Source of the DNA: Bosea vaviloviae
GTDB lineage: Bacteria > Pseudomonadota > Alphaproteobacteria > Rhizobiales > Beijerinckiaceae
Direction of reading: 5' to 3'
NCBI RefSeq assembly: GCF_001741865.1
Contig: NZ_CP017147.1
Location: forward strand, 5,075,001 to 5,139,000
Length of the DNA: 64,000 nt
In this document: piece after piece, positions 45,000 to 53,632 of the stretch
Position numbering within the stretch: the first letter of the stretch is position 1
How the letters are laid out: each line of letters opens with the position of its first letter
The notes under the pieces: model-generated
What the model was told of the DNA's origin: nothing
Database searches by the model: none
Seen by the model: only the letters and a program-made list of their open reading frames with translations
Made by a program: the position numbers and the translations under genes

Positions 45000-45212
45000 T
45001 CAGTCCTCGAGGTCGACGTCGAGGATTGCCATGGTGAAGTTGAACGAGCGGTCGCCGTCCTCGTCATCGACATGGATGATGCCGATGAACTCGTCGGCCA
45101 GATAAACCTCGGCCGAATCGTTCTTCTTCATGCGCGCCCGCACGCTGATCGCATGATTGGCGAAGGTGCGGCGCAGGTAGCCTTCAAGCTTGGCGAGTTC
45201 TGTCTTGTCCAC
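45000..45212 (-). CDS. DUF3126 family protein
   Basis: This 70-residue acidic protein matches the short DUF3126 family of alphaproteobacteria. The N-terminus KTELAKLEGYLRRTF and the phrase AEVYLADEFIGIIHVDDEDGD are typical, and it ends in LDVDLED. No function is known. The gene is single. Confidence 0.9.
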   Translation of the reverse strand: MDKTELAKLEGYLRRTFANHAISVRARMKKNDSAEVYLADEFIGIIHVDDEDGDRSFNFTMAILDVDLED

Positions 45213-45410
45213 GGTATCGGTCCTTATCGGTTGTCGGGACGGATGCCATGGCGGGGCCGGAAGGGCAAGCCGGAAGGCGGTCGAGCCGCCAATCGACGGC
45301 TCCCGTGCTCGTCATCGCGAGTGCCACCCACCCATTCCCGCATGGCGGTAGCCGCCTGGCGCGCCTGCGCGCGCCGGCGCGATCTGCAATAGTGAGCGCT
45401 CCCTTCGCTC

Positions 45411-46799
45411 ATGATGGATCGCCCCATGACGCCGTGGCTGCCTGCCGCCCTCGCCTATGTCTCCAGCTGGCTCGAGTTTCAGCTCCGCCATCACGACCAG
45501 CCGGGATGCTCCGTCGCGATCGCGAGCGGGCGGGAGATCGTTCTGGAAGCCGCCTTCGGCAAGGCCGACATCGCGACCGGCGAGGCGCTGACGCCGCGCC
45601 ACGGCTTCCGCATCGCCTCGCATTCGAAGAGCTTCACCTCGGCCGGCATCCTGCGCCTGGTCGAAGCCGGGCGGCTGCGCCTCGACGACAAGGCCGGCAG
45701 CTTCGTGCCCCGCCTCCATCCCGAGGTCGCGGCCGTGACGCTGGCGCAGCTCCTCTCCAACAGCGCCGGCCTGACGCGCGACGGCCCCGACAACGGCCAG
45801 TTCTTCGACCGTAAGCCCTATTGCGACAAGGGCGAACTTCTCGCCGACCTGGCATTGCCGCCCATCCTGCCCGCCTCGCAGCGGCTCAAATACTCCAATC
45901 ACGGCTTCGGCCTGCTTGGCCTGGTGATCGAGGCGGTGACGGGCGAGCCCTATGCCGACTGGATCGCCAGGGAGGTCGTAGCGGCAGTCGGGCTTGCTGA
46001 AACCATGCCCGATATCGGCCTCTGGACTGGCCCGATGGCTCGGGGCCACAGCCCGAAATGGCCGCTCGGACATCGCGTCGTCGTCCCCGGCGACAACCCT
46101 TGCCAGGCGATGATGTCGGCAGCCGGCTTCGTCGCCACGGCCGCCGATGTCGCGCGCTATTTCGCGCAGCTCTCGCCCAAGGCCGAGCGCAGCATCCTCT
46201 CGCCCCTCAATCGCCGCGAGATGAGCCGCCGGCTCTGGGCCGATGAGGAAAGCAGCCTCGGCCGCCATTACGGACTCGGCACCATCTCCGGTGGCGAAGG
46301 CGACTGGGCCTGGTTCGGCCATTCCGGCGGCTTCCAGGGCTTCATCACCCGCACAGCCGTCCTGCCGGAGCAGGATCTGACGATCTCGGTGCTGACCAAC
46401 GCCATCGACGGCCTCGCCCATCCCTGGCTCGACGGCATCGTCCAGATCCTCAAGCGCTTCCAGGAGCTGGGCGCGCCCTCGGCCGCAACCAAGGATTGGG
46501 CCGGCCGCTGGTGGACGATCTGGAACCCCGGCGACCTCGTGCCCTTCGCCGACAAGGTGCTGGTTGCCAACCCGACCCTGTTCAGCCCTCTCCTTGATGC
46601 CGGAGAGATCGCGATCGAAGCGCCCGATCGCGGCCGCTTCGTCAAGGCCTCCTCCTTCAACAGCCCCGGCGAAACGGCACGGCTGGTGCGCGACGATGCC
46701 GGCCGCATCGAGTCGGTCTGGCTCGGCGGCGCGCATGTCGTCTCGGAGGCAGCGCTGAAGGCGGAGATGCTTGCGCGCTATCAGAGCGGCAAAGCCTAG
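45411..46799 (+). CDS. Serine hydrolase, beta-lactamase class C family
   Basis: This 462-residue protein has the beta-lactamase/penicillin-binding fold. The SxxK motif is in IASHSKSFTSA (Ser ~66), YSN in LKYSNHGFGLLGLV (~165) and the HSGG motif in FGHSGGFQGF (~305). No signal peptide is seen, so it may be cytosolic. Such proteins include esterases and D-amino-acid peptidases; antibiotic resistance is not implied. The C-terminal ~120 residues form an extra domain. Confidence 0.9.
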   Translation: MMDRPMTPWLPAALAYVSSWLEFQLRHHDQPGCSVAIASGREIVLEAAFGKADIATGEALTPRHGFRIASHSKSFTSAGILRLVEAGRLRLDDKAGSFVPRLHPEVAAVTLAQLLSNSAGLTRDGPDNGQFFDRKPYCDKGELLADLALPPILPASQRLKYSNHGFGLLGLVIEAVTGEPYADWIAREVVAAVGLAETMPDIGLWTGPMARGHSPKWPLGHRVVVPGDNPCQAMMSAAGFVATAADVARYFAQLSPKAERSILSPLNRREMSRRLWADEESSLGRHYGLGTISGGEGDWAWFGHSGGFQGFITRTAVLPEQDLTISVLTNAIDGLAHPWLDGIVQILKRFQELGAPSAATKDWAGRWWTIWNPGDLVPFADKVLVANPTLFSPLLDAGEIAIEAPDRGRFVKASSFNSPGETARLVRDDAGRIESVWLGGAHVVSEAALKAEMLARYQSGKA

Positions 46800-46837
46800 C
46801 GCTTTTGCCACCCTGGACGAGCGTGGCGCTAGCGCGG

Positions 46838-47614
46838 TCACGAACCGACGAGCCCGAGCTGCGGGCTCGAGGCCTCGGCGCGGCCGCGGCGCGGAATGCG
46901 CCCGGCCCCGCGCGCATCCCAACCGGCCTCGACGGCGTGGCGCATGGCGCGCGCCATGCGGACCGGATCCTTCGCCTTGGCGATCGCGGTGTTGAGCAGC
47001 ACCGCGCTCGCGCCGCACTCCATCGCGATGGCGGCATCCGACGCCGTGCCCAGCCCGGCATCGACGATCACGGGAACGGCCGAGCGCGCGCAGATCAATT
47101 CGAGATTGGCAGGGTTGGCGACGCCCATGCCGGAGCCGATCAGCGAGCCCATCGGCATCACGGCAGCGGCTCCGAGATCGGCCAGGCGCGCGCAGACCAC
47201 CGGATCGTCATTGCAATAGGGCAGCACGACGAAGCCCATCTCGACGAGCTGGCGCGTCGCCTCCAGCAGCTCCCCGACATCAGGATAGAGCGTCTCGCGA
47301 TCGCCGATGACTTCGAGCTTGATCCAGTTGGTTCCAAGCGCCTCACGGGCGAGCTCCGCCGTCAGGACAGCGTCGCGCGCCGTCTCGCAGCCGGCTGTGT
47401 TGGGCAGGAAGCGATAGCTGGATAAGAGCTGCGCCGTGTCGGAGCCATGGCCCGCCAGCGAGATCCGGCGCAGCGACAGGGTCACGATCTCCGCGCCGCT
47501 GGCGGCAACGGCATCCACCATGATGCGCTGGTTGGGATAGCCGGCCGTTCCGATCAGCAGGCGGGAGCCGAGTTGCGTTCCGGCCAGGATGAAGGGCTGT
47601 TCCGCGACACTCAT
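46838..47614 (-). CDS. thiG: Thiazole synthase
   Basis: This 258-residue TIM-barrel enzyme forms the thiazole phosphate of thiamine from deoxyxylulose phosphate, dehydroglycine and thiocarboxylated ThiS. The Schiff-base Lys is in [11 protein letters not shown], and [13 protein letters not shown] and [12 protein letters not shown] are conserved. The start at 47614 has AAGGAGG upstream. It is the last gene of the thiO-thiS-thiG operon, one base after thiS. Confidence 0.96.
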   Translation of the reverse strand: MSVAEQPFILAGTQLGSRLLIGTAGYPNQRIMVDAVAASGAEIVTLSLRRISLAGHGSDTAQLLSSYRFLPNTAGCETARDAVLTAELAREALGTNWIKLEVIGDRETLYPDVGELLEATRQLVEMGFVVLPYCNDDPVVCARLADLGAAAVMPMGSLIGSGMGVANPANLELICARSAVPVIVDAGLGTASDAAIAMECGASAVLLNTAIAKAKDPVRMARAMRHAVEAGWDARGAGRIPRRGRAEASSPQLGLVGS

Positions 47615-47615
47615 C

Positions 47616-47828
47616 TCAACCTCCTTGAAAAGCGCGAATGATTTCGACGCGGTCGCCGGACGCCAGAGGCGAGACCTGCCATTGCGACTGCTTCACCACC
47701 ATCCCGTTCAGCGCGATGGCGAAGCCCTGGGGGCCCGGCAGATCAAGCTCGGCCGTGCGCTCCTGCCATAGCGCCAGCAGATCCTCGGCCGCGCTGTCGT
47801 GATCGCGTCCATTGACGATGAGCTTCAT
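47616..47828 (-). CDS. thiS: Sulfur carrier protein ThiS
   Basis: This 70-residue ubiquitin-like sulfur carrier ends in Gly-Gly, whose thiocarboxylate donates sulfur for the thiazole ring. KLIVNG at the N-terminus and [15 protein letters not shown] plus [13 protein letters not shown] at the end are typical. Its ATG overlaps the thiO stop by four bases. Confidence 0.94.
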   Translation of the reverse strand: MKLIVNGRDHDSAAEDLLALWQERTAELDLPGPQGFAIALNGMVVKQSQWQVSPLASGDRVEIIRAFQGG

Positions 47829-49009
47829 GCCACTGCCTCCTGTGCTGAAAAGCGCTCCGGTCCGAAGGATGCGGCTGGCCCCTTGATGCCTCCCTCGGTG
47901 ATGAGCTGCGTGATCGCCTCCGCGGTGACAGGGGCCAGCAGATAGCCGTTGCGATGATGTCCCGTGGCGAGGAGCAGGCCTGGAATCCGGGTCGCGCCGA
48001 GGATCGGCGCGTCGTCCGCGCTGGTGGGGCGGAAGCCCGACCAGATCGCGGCGATCGGCAGGTCCTCGATGCCGGGCAGGATGCGCCGCGCGCCTTCGAG
48101 CAGCGCGTAGACGCCGCCGGCCGTCACGGCATCGTCGAAGCCGCACTCCTCCATGGTCGCGCCGACAATCAGCGTCCCGTCGCTCTTGGGGGCGAGATGG
48201 ACCTGGTCGGTCCAGACCATGCGCGAAAGGAGCGGCCGGTCCGGCGGGCATGCCAGCGCCAGCGACTGCCCCTTGAGCGGCCGCAACGGCAGGGAAAGCC
48301 CCGTTATCTCGGTCCAGGCCCCGCCTGCAGCCACGATGATCGTAGCCTTCACCGGCCCTTGCTTCGTCGTGACGCCCACGGCGCGCCCGGCTTGCAGCCA
48401 GGGCGTTGCCGCCGAGCCTTCGAGCAGGATGCCGCCGCGTTCGATGAAGGCCTGCCGCAGGGCGGCGATCACCTTGGCCGGGTCGACTTGGTGATCTCCA
48501 GGACAATGGATGCCGGCCACGACGGAGGGCCGCAGGCCGGGCTCAAAGCCTCGGCAGGCAGCCCCGTCCAGCCACTCCGTCACAAGCCCGGCCTGCCGCT
48601 GCATCTCCTGGCGAAAGCGCAGCCGCGCCACCTCGTCGCGCGTCGTGGCGACAAGCAGGATGCCATCCCTGCGATAGTCGATATCGAGCCCGCCATCGGC
48701 CGATAATTCGGCGGCAAAGCCGGGCCAGAGGCGCTGGCTCTCCAGGGCGAGCGCGACATGCTCCTCGCCGCCGGGCTCGAATTCGGCAGCCGCCGCCAGC
48801 ATCCCGGTGGCGGCGAGGCTCGCGCCTTGGCCGACCGTGCCGCGCTCGAAGAGCGCGACCCGCAGGCCGGCGCGCAGCAATCGCCAGCCGGTCATCAGGC
48901 CGATCACGCCGCCGCCGATGATGGCGACATCCGTCGAGGCCGGCGGCGCCGGAGCATCGGGCGGGCCGGCCTGCTGGCGGCGCAAACTGGTGTCGGGCGG
49001 GCCTCTCAT
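47825..49009 (-). CDS. thiO: Glycine oxidase ThiO (FAD-dependent)
   Basis: This 394-residue flavoprotein oxidises glycine to dehydroglycine for thiazole synthesis. The GGGVIGLMTGWRLLRAG Rossmann motif (residues ~32-48) binds FAD, and the ATGHHRNGYLLAPVTAE C-terminal motif is typical of DAO-like oxidases. The ATG at 49009 follows GAGGAG; the open frame extends to 49072. It is the first gene of the thiazole operon, under a TPP riboswitch. Confidence 0.93.
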   Translation of the reverse strand: MRGPPDTSLRRQQAGPPDAPAPPASTDVAIIGGGVIGLMTGWRLLRAGLRVALFERGTVGQGASLAATGMLAAAAEFEPGGEEHVALALESQRLWPGFAAELSADGGLDIDYRRDGILLVATTRDEVARLRFRQEMQRQAGLVTEWLDGAACRGFEPGLRPSVVAGIHCPGDHQVDPAKVIAALRQAFIERGGILLEGSAATPWLQAGRAVGVTTKQGPVKATIIVAAGGAWTEITGLSLPLRPLKGQSLALACPPDRPLLSRMVWTDQVHLAPKSDGTLIVGATMEECGFDDAVTAGGVYALLEGARRILPGIEDLPIAAIWSGFRPTSADDAPILGATRIPGLLLATGHHRNGYLLAPVTAEAITQLITEGGIKGPAASFGPERFSAQEAVA

Positions 49010-49078
49010 CGCAAACTCCTCGCCGCAACGGGGGGCGAGGATATCTGCAGCCTTGCGGGCCGCCGGCTTCATGCCGGG

Positions 49079-49196
49079 AAATCCATCCCTCCGCCGGTAT
49101 GAACCGGATCAGGTTCGAAGGATTTCCGCGCGCTTATCCGGGTTGCCCCGGTCTGCCAGCGGTGTCTCAGCCCCTTGCCGGGGATCTCCCTGGAAT
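49079..49196 (-). promoter_or_regulatory. TPP riboswitch (THI element)
   Basis: Read on the minus strand, CCCCGGCAAGGGGCTGAGAC is followed by a variable hairpin and then GAACCTGATCCGGTTCATAC, CGGCGGAGGGA. These are the conserved pyrimidine- and pyrophosphate-binding parts of the TPP aptamer. It ends 70 bases before thiO, so thiamine pyrophosphate should repress thiO-thiS-thiG. Confidence 0.95.
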
Positions 49197-49261
49197 GACG
49201 ACGACTGTGAAAGCTCGGTGGCCGATGGTCAAGCCTGCCTGGATGCAGGCAGCGCCAGCCC

Positions 49262-50584
49262 TCACCGCATGAAATGCAGCTCACGGAAGCGCCCGCGGAA
49301 CGCCGTCACATCTTTAGCCACGACCTCCGCCGGCCGCGAACCGCTGAGGCCTTCAGCGATATAGCCTGCGAGTTCGGGCATATCGGCGGGCGTCATGCCG
49401 AAGCGCACGATCTCGGGCGTGCCGAGCCTGAGCCCGTTGACGTCGCCCGCCACCTCCGGCAGGGGCAGGCCGATGCCGCAGCTCAGGATGTTGATGGCAC
49501 GCAGCGTCTTGGCGGCCGCCTGGCCGCCGCCATAGCTGTGAGCCTCGATCGCGAATTGATGCGAGGTCGTCAGGCCGCGATCGCGCGCGAAGACCGGCAC
49601 CTGCCGCTCGACCAGCGCCTCGCCCAGCGCCTTGGCCGTCTCAGCCATCATCTGCGCGTAAGCACGGCCATGCGCCTTCCAGTCGAGCAAGGTGATCGCC
49701 AGCGAGGCCGATTTCGCCGCATCGAAATTCGCGGTCAGACCGGGATAGGCGACAGCGTCGAGCCGCTTGGCGATCTCGGCGTCATTGGTGACGATCAGAC
49801 CCGAAGGCGGCCCGCCCAGGCTCTTATAGGTGCTCATCGTCATCAGATGAGCGCCCTCCTCCAGCGGCTGCTGCCAGCCATGGCCGGCGATCATGCCCGA
49901 CATATGCGCCGCGTCGAACAGCACGATCGCGCCGATTTCGTCGGCAATCGCGCGGATCTCGCGGATCGGATGGGCGAAGAGGTTGAGGCTGCCGCCGATC
50001 GAGATCAGCTTGGGCTTCAATCGCAAGGCATCCTCACGCAGGCGCGCAAGGTCGACGGTGTAGTTCACCGGGTCGACTGGGGCGGGATGGGTAACGATGC
50101 CGTAAAGCCCTGCGGCGCCGGCGCCGTGATGCGTGACATGGCCGCCGATCGCGCCCGGCGGCGCGATGATGCAGTCGCCGGGCTTGGCCGCGACCATGAA
50201 CGCATAGAGATTGGCAATGGCGCCCGAGGGCACGCGGATCTCGGCATATTTCGCGCCAAAGACCTCGGCGGCGAGTTCGGCGGCGATGATCTCGATCTTT
50301 TCGATCGCCTCCAGCCCCATCTCGTATTTGTCGCCGGGATAGCCGAGCGAGGGCCGGGCGCCGAGCCCCGCCGCAAGCACGGCCTCGGCCTTGGGGTTCA
50401 TCACATTGGTCGCGGGGTTGAGGTTGATGCAGTCGCGCTCATGGATGTTGCGGTTCTCGACCGTCAGCGCCGCGATCCGCGCCTCGACCGCGTCGAGCGA
50501 CTGGCCGGCCGTCTCGGCGGCGATGCCGAGCACGTAATCCTCGCTCGCTTGCGGAACCCAGTCGCGCCTGCCCAGAGCCGTCAT
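49262..50584 (-). CDS. Serine hydroxymethyltransferase-family PLP enzyme, atypical (possible alpha-methylserine type)
   Basis: This 440-residue fold-type I PLP enzyme resembles GlyA. NLNPATNVMNPKAEAVL, GYPGDKY, FDAAHMSG (PLP-binding Asp224) and MSTYKSLGGPPSG (Lys254) are visible. Canonical GlyA reads closer to TTTTHKTLRGPRGG, so the His and Arg of that loop are changed. Similar enzymes act as alpha-methylserine aldolases or hydroxymethyltransferases, including one reported from Bosea. The start at 50584 follows GAGGAGG. It is divergent from a GcvA-like regulator, which probably controls it. Confidence 0.82.
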   Translation of the reverse strand: MTALGRRDWVPQASEDYVLGIAAETAGQSLDAVEARIAALTVENRNIHERDCINLNPATNVMNPKAEAVLAAGLGARPSLGYPGDKYEMGLEAIEKIEIIAAELAAEVFGAKYAEIRVPSGAIANLYAFMVAAKPGDCIIAPPGAIGGHVTHHGAGAAGLYGIVTHPAPVDPVNYTVDLARLREDALRLKPKLISIGGSLNLFAHPIREIRAIADEIGAIVLFDAAHMSGMIAGHGWQQPLEEGAHLMTMSTYKSLGGPPSGLIVTNDAEIAKRLDAVAYPGLTANFDAAKSASLAITLLDWKAHGRAYAQMMAETAKALGEALVERQVPVFARDRGLTTSHQFAIEAHSYGGGQAAAKTLRAINILSCGIGLPLPEVAGDVNGLRLGTPEIVRFGMTPADMPELAGYIAEGLSGSRPAEVVAKDVTAFRGRFRELHFMR

Positions 50585-50708
50585 CGATCGATCCTCCTCG
50601 CGATAATTCCGCATGATGCGAAGGATATGACCGGTTTGCGCGGCGCGGCGCAAACGAGTAATCCTCGCTCGCAGGCAGAGAAAATCTCAGCCTAAGAGAG
50701 GACCCGTC

Positions 50709-51668
50709 ATGCCCGTTAAGCCGCCGCGCCCGCGCCTGCCCTCCCTCAACGCCTTGCGGGCCTTCGAGGCGGCGGCGCGCTGCGAGAGCTTCGTCAAGGC
50801 AGCCGAAGAGCTCGGCGTCACGGCCGGCGCGGTGACGCAGCAGATCCGGCAGTTGGAGGCATGGCTCGGCTTCCCGCTGTTTCGCCGCCTCGCCCAGCGG
50901 GTGGAACTTACGGAGGGCGCGCGCAACGCCCTGCCCAAGCTGACGCGCGGCTTCGATACGCTGGGACAAGCCGTGCAGGACTTACGCGCAGGGCAGGACT
51001 TGAACGCCGGGCATGAAGGCCGCGCACTGACCATCGCCGCCCTGCCCTGCATCGCCCAGCTCTGGCTCTCGCCGCGCCTGGCCGCGCTGCAGGCGGCGTT
51101 TCCCGGACTGCAGATCTCGGTCTCCGCGATGGAGCAACCGCCGGATCCACGCCGCGAGCCGCATGATCTGGCGCTGTTTTATCTCGGCCCCGAGGCGCGC
51201 CCCGTCGATGCGCTGACGTTGGGTCCGGACGCGATCCTGCCGGTCTGCGCGCCGGCACTGGCGCGCACGCTCACAAGCGTCAATGATCTGGCGCGCGCGA
51301 CCTTGCTGCATGACGCTGTCTGGCGGGATGATTGGCGGCGCTGGCTCGCCTTCACGGGGTGCATCGGGACGATCGACCCGGCCCGCGGCCCTTCCTTCTC
51401 GCTCTACAGCCTGGCGCTCGACGCCGCGCTCTCGGGCTCCGGTGTGCTGATGGGCCGGATGAGCCTGATTGCGCCGCATCTGCGCGACGGCAGGCTTGCC
51501 GCCCCCTTCATGGACGCGATGCCGACCGGAGACGCGCTGACGCTCGTCCTGAACTCACAAGCAAGCGCGCATGCCAGCCGGCGCGAGATCGCGCGCAGCC
51601 TGCTCGATCACGTCGCATTCGGACGGCTTGGTCCGAATGCGAAAAACGTGATCGATCCTAAAAGCTGA
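50709..51668 (+). CDS. GcvA-like LysR regulator with repeat-derived C-terminus
   Basis: This 319-residue regulator has an N-terminal winged helix (RLPSLNALRAFEAAARCESFVKAAEELGVTAGAVTQQIRQLE, residues ~9-50) of the GcvA group and a substrate-binding domain. It is divergent from the SHMT-like gene by 124 bases, so it probably regulates it. The last ~18 residues (from about FGRLGPNAKN) are encoded by an intergenic repeat that provides the stop. The length is otherwise normal. Confidence 0.92.
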   Translation: MPVKPPRPRLPSLNALRAFEAAARCESFVKAAEELGVTAGAVTQQIRQLEAWLGFPLFRRLAQRVELTEGARNALPKLTRGFDTLGQAVQDLRAGQDLNAGHEGRALTIAALPCIAQLWLSPRLAALQAAFPGLQISVSAMEQPPDPRREPHDLALFYLGPEARPVDALTLGPDAILPVCAPALARTLTSVNDLARATLLHDAVWRDDWRRWLAFTGCIGTIDPARGPSFSLYSLALDAALSGSGVLMGRMSLIAPHLRDGRLAAPFMDAMPTGDALTLVLNSQASAHASRREIARSLLDHVAFGRLGPNAKNVIDPKS

Positions 51669-51720
51669 GCGCATTGCTCTTGCGAAAAACCGGTACCCAC
51701 TTTTTCGCGCAATGCTCTCG
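51606..51720. repeat. Palindromic repeat overlapping the LysR 3' end
   Basis: GATCACGTCGCATTCGGACG.. and CGAATGCGAAAAACGTGATC form one hairpin inside the LysR gene. A GAGCGCATTGCTC..AAAACCGGTACCCACTTTTTCGCGCAATGCTC unit follows. It matches the 26818 and 24538 clusters. Confidence 0.85.
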
Positions 51721-51739
51721 AAATGCAGGCGCAATCAGC

Positions 51740-52588
51740 TCAGATCGCGCTGCCGCAATCCCCGGCCAGGATCTGATCCATCGAGCGCGACGGCTCGGCG
51801 CAGCCGGCCTCGCCGACGACCTTGGCCGGCACGCCGGCGACGGTCTTGTTGCGCGGCACGGCCTGCAGCACGACCGAGCCTGCTGCGACGCGGGCGCATT
51901 GGCCGATCTCGATATTGCCGAGGATCTTGGCGCCGGCGCCGATCAGCACACCCTTGCGGATCTTGGGGTGGCGGTCGCCGCCCTGCTTGCCGGTTCCGCC
52001 CAGCGTCACGTCCTGCAGCATCGAGACATCGTCCTCGATCACCGTGGTCTCGCCGACGACGAGGCCGGTGGCATGGTCGAGGAAGATGCCCTTGCCGATC
52101 ACCGCGGCCGGGTTGATATCGGTCTGGAACACTTCCGATGAGCGGCTCTGCAGATAAAGCGCGAAATCGCGCCGCCCCTGCCGGTGCAGCCAATGAGCCA
52201 GCCTATGGGCCTGCAAGGCGTGGAAGCCCTTGAAGAACAGCACCGGCTCCAGCACCCGGTAGCAGGCCGGGTCGCGGTCCATCACCGCGAGCGCATCGGC
52301 CCGTATGCCCTGACTGATCTCCGGATCGGCAATAAGCGCCTCCTCGAAAGCCTGCGCGATCAGATCGGCTGGAACAGCCACATGCCCGAGGCGCATCGCG
52401 ACGCGGTGGCTGACCGCCGCCTCGAAGCTCGGCTGGTTCAGCACGGAGGCCGTGATCAGACTGGCAAGCGACGGCTCGCTGGCGACCGCAGCTTCAGCCT
52501 CGCGCCGCAACCTGGCCCAGACGGGATCGACACGGTCGAGCCCGGTAGCGGGATCGCGTGCTTCTATGACGGAGCGCCCAGACGGCAT
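51740..52588 (-). CDS. cysE: Serine O-acetyltransferase
   Basis: This 282-residue enzyme makes O-acetylserine, the first step of cysteine synthesis. A helical N-terminal domain precedes the left-handed beta-helix with DINPAAVIGKGIFLDHATGLVVGET, holding the catalytic Asp and His. The GDRHPKIRKGVLIGAGAKILGN segment and the VPRNKTVAGVPAK acetyl-CoA end are conserved. The start at 52588 has GGAG seven bases upstream. CysE normally forms a hexamer and is inhibited by cysteine. Confidence 0.96.
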   Translation of the reverse strand: MPSGRSVIEARDPATGLDRVDPVWARLRREAEAAVASEPSLASLITASVLNQPSFEAAVSHRVAMRLGHVAVPADLIAQAFEEALIADPEISQGIRADALAVMDRDPACYRVLEPVLFFKGFHALQAHRLAHWLHRQGRRDFALYLQSRSSEVFQTDINPAAVIGKGIFLDHATGLVVGETTVIEDDVSMLQDVTLGGTGKQGGDRHPKIRKGVLIGAGAKILGNIEIGQCARVAAGSVVLQAVPRNKTVAGVPAKVVGEAGCAEPSRSMDQILAGDCGSAI

Positions 52589-52767
52589 GATCATTCTCCG
52601 ATGGAGACGTAAGACGAATTCAAACTCTAGCACATTGCGGTGGCGAACCGCCAAACGCGAAAGCGCGGAAGTGTCAGATCGGCCCCGCACCCGCTTGAAT
52701 CAAGACCGCAGCCGCCGGGCGCAAAACCCTGAAGGGACTCCGCTTTCCCGCCCGCCGGCCCGCCCGT

Positions 52768-53535
52768 TCAGACCCGCGCCAGGAAATCCAGCACCGCCTG
52801 TTTGTGGCTCTTGTCGCCGACGGCGAGATTGTGGTCGCGGCCTTCGATGTCGAACGCTTCGGCATTCGGGATCAACGCCGCAAGCTCCGGCCCGGAACCC
52901 GCGACATCGTCCTTCGTGCCGACGCTGACCAGGGTCGGCACCGCGATCTGCCCGACTTGTGCAGCGGTCAAGGTCTGGCGCGAGCCCCTGATGCAGGCGG
53001 CGAGCGCCCTGAGATCGCTCTTGGTCGCATCGGCAAAGGCGCGGAACATCCGCTGCATCGGGTCGGTCAGGACATCGAGCGAGGGCGCCTCCATGGCATC
53101 CGCAATGCCGAGCGGCAGGCCGACGCCCTCGACCAGATGGATGCCGAGCCCGCCGAGCAGCAGCGCCCGCAGGCGATCTGGATGCGCCAGCGCCAGATGC
53201 GCCGAGATCCGCGCGCCCATCGAATAGCCCATCACCGCGGCCTGCGAGATATCGAGATGGTCCATCAGGCAGCGCACATCCTCGGCCATGATCTGCGAGG
53301 AATAGGCGGCCGGCTCATAGAGCTTCTCGCTCTGGCCATGGCCGCGATTGTCGAGCGCGACGACACGGTATCCGGCATGGGTCAGCGTTTTCGTCCATTG
53401 GGTGTTGACCCAGTTGACCATATGGCTGGAGCCGAAGCCGTGGACGAGCATGACCGTCTCGCCGCGCGCAACCTCGCTTGTCGGCGCGAGGTCGATATAG
53501 GCGAGATTGACTCCGTCGGATGAGAAACTCTGCAT
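52768..53535 (-). CDS. Alpha/beta-hydrolase fold protein
   Basis: This 255-residue cytosolic hydrolase has the oxyanion motif VMLVHGFGSSHM, the nucleophile elbow GYSMGA (Ser ~99) and a catalytic His in EGRDHNLAVGDKSH. The motifs and size resemble esterase and PcaD-like hydrolases, but the substrate is unknown. The ATG at 53535 is the start; the open frame to 53742 is antisense to the next gene. It is divergent from the DUF1624 gene. Confidence 0.9.
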   Translation of the reverse strand: MQSFSSDGVNLAYIDLAPTSEVARGETVMLVHGFGSSHMVNWVNTQWTKTLTHAGYRVVALDNRGHGQSEKLYEPAAYSSQIMAEDVRCLMDHLDISQAAVMGYSMGARISAHLALAHPDRLRALLLGGLGIHLVEGVGLPLGIADAMEAPSLDVLTDPMQRMFRAFADATKSDLRALAACIRGSRQTLTAAQVGQIAVPTLVSVGTKDDVAGSGPELAALIPNAEAFDIEGRDHNLAVGDKSHKQAVLDFLARV

Positions 53536-53632
53536 GATCGCGATCGCTTGGGCCGTTGGCGTTGCCTTCTCCCTGCCATGCAGCCGCTGCTTTGGGTAGC
53601 GGCCCTGACGCCGCTTGCCTATGAAGATGGAT

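Noticed and set aside
49274..50695. 473-residue plus-strand open frame
   Set aside because: It is antisense to the SHMT-like enzyme and has shadow-like composition.
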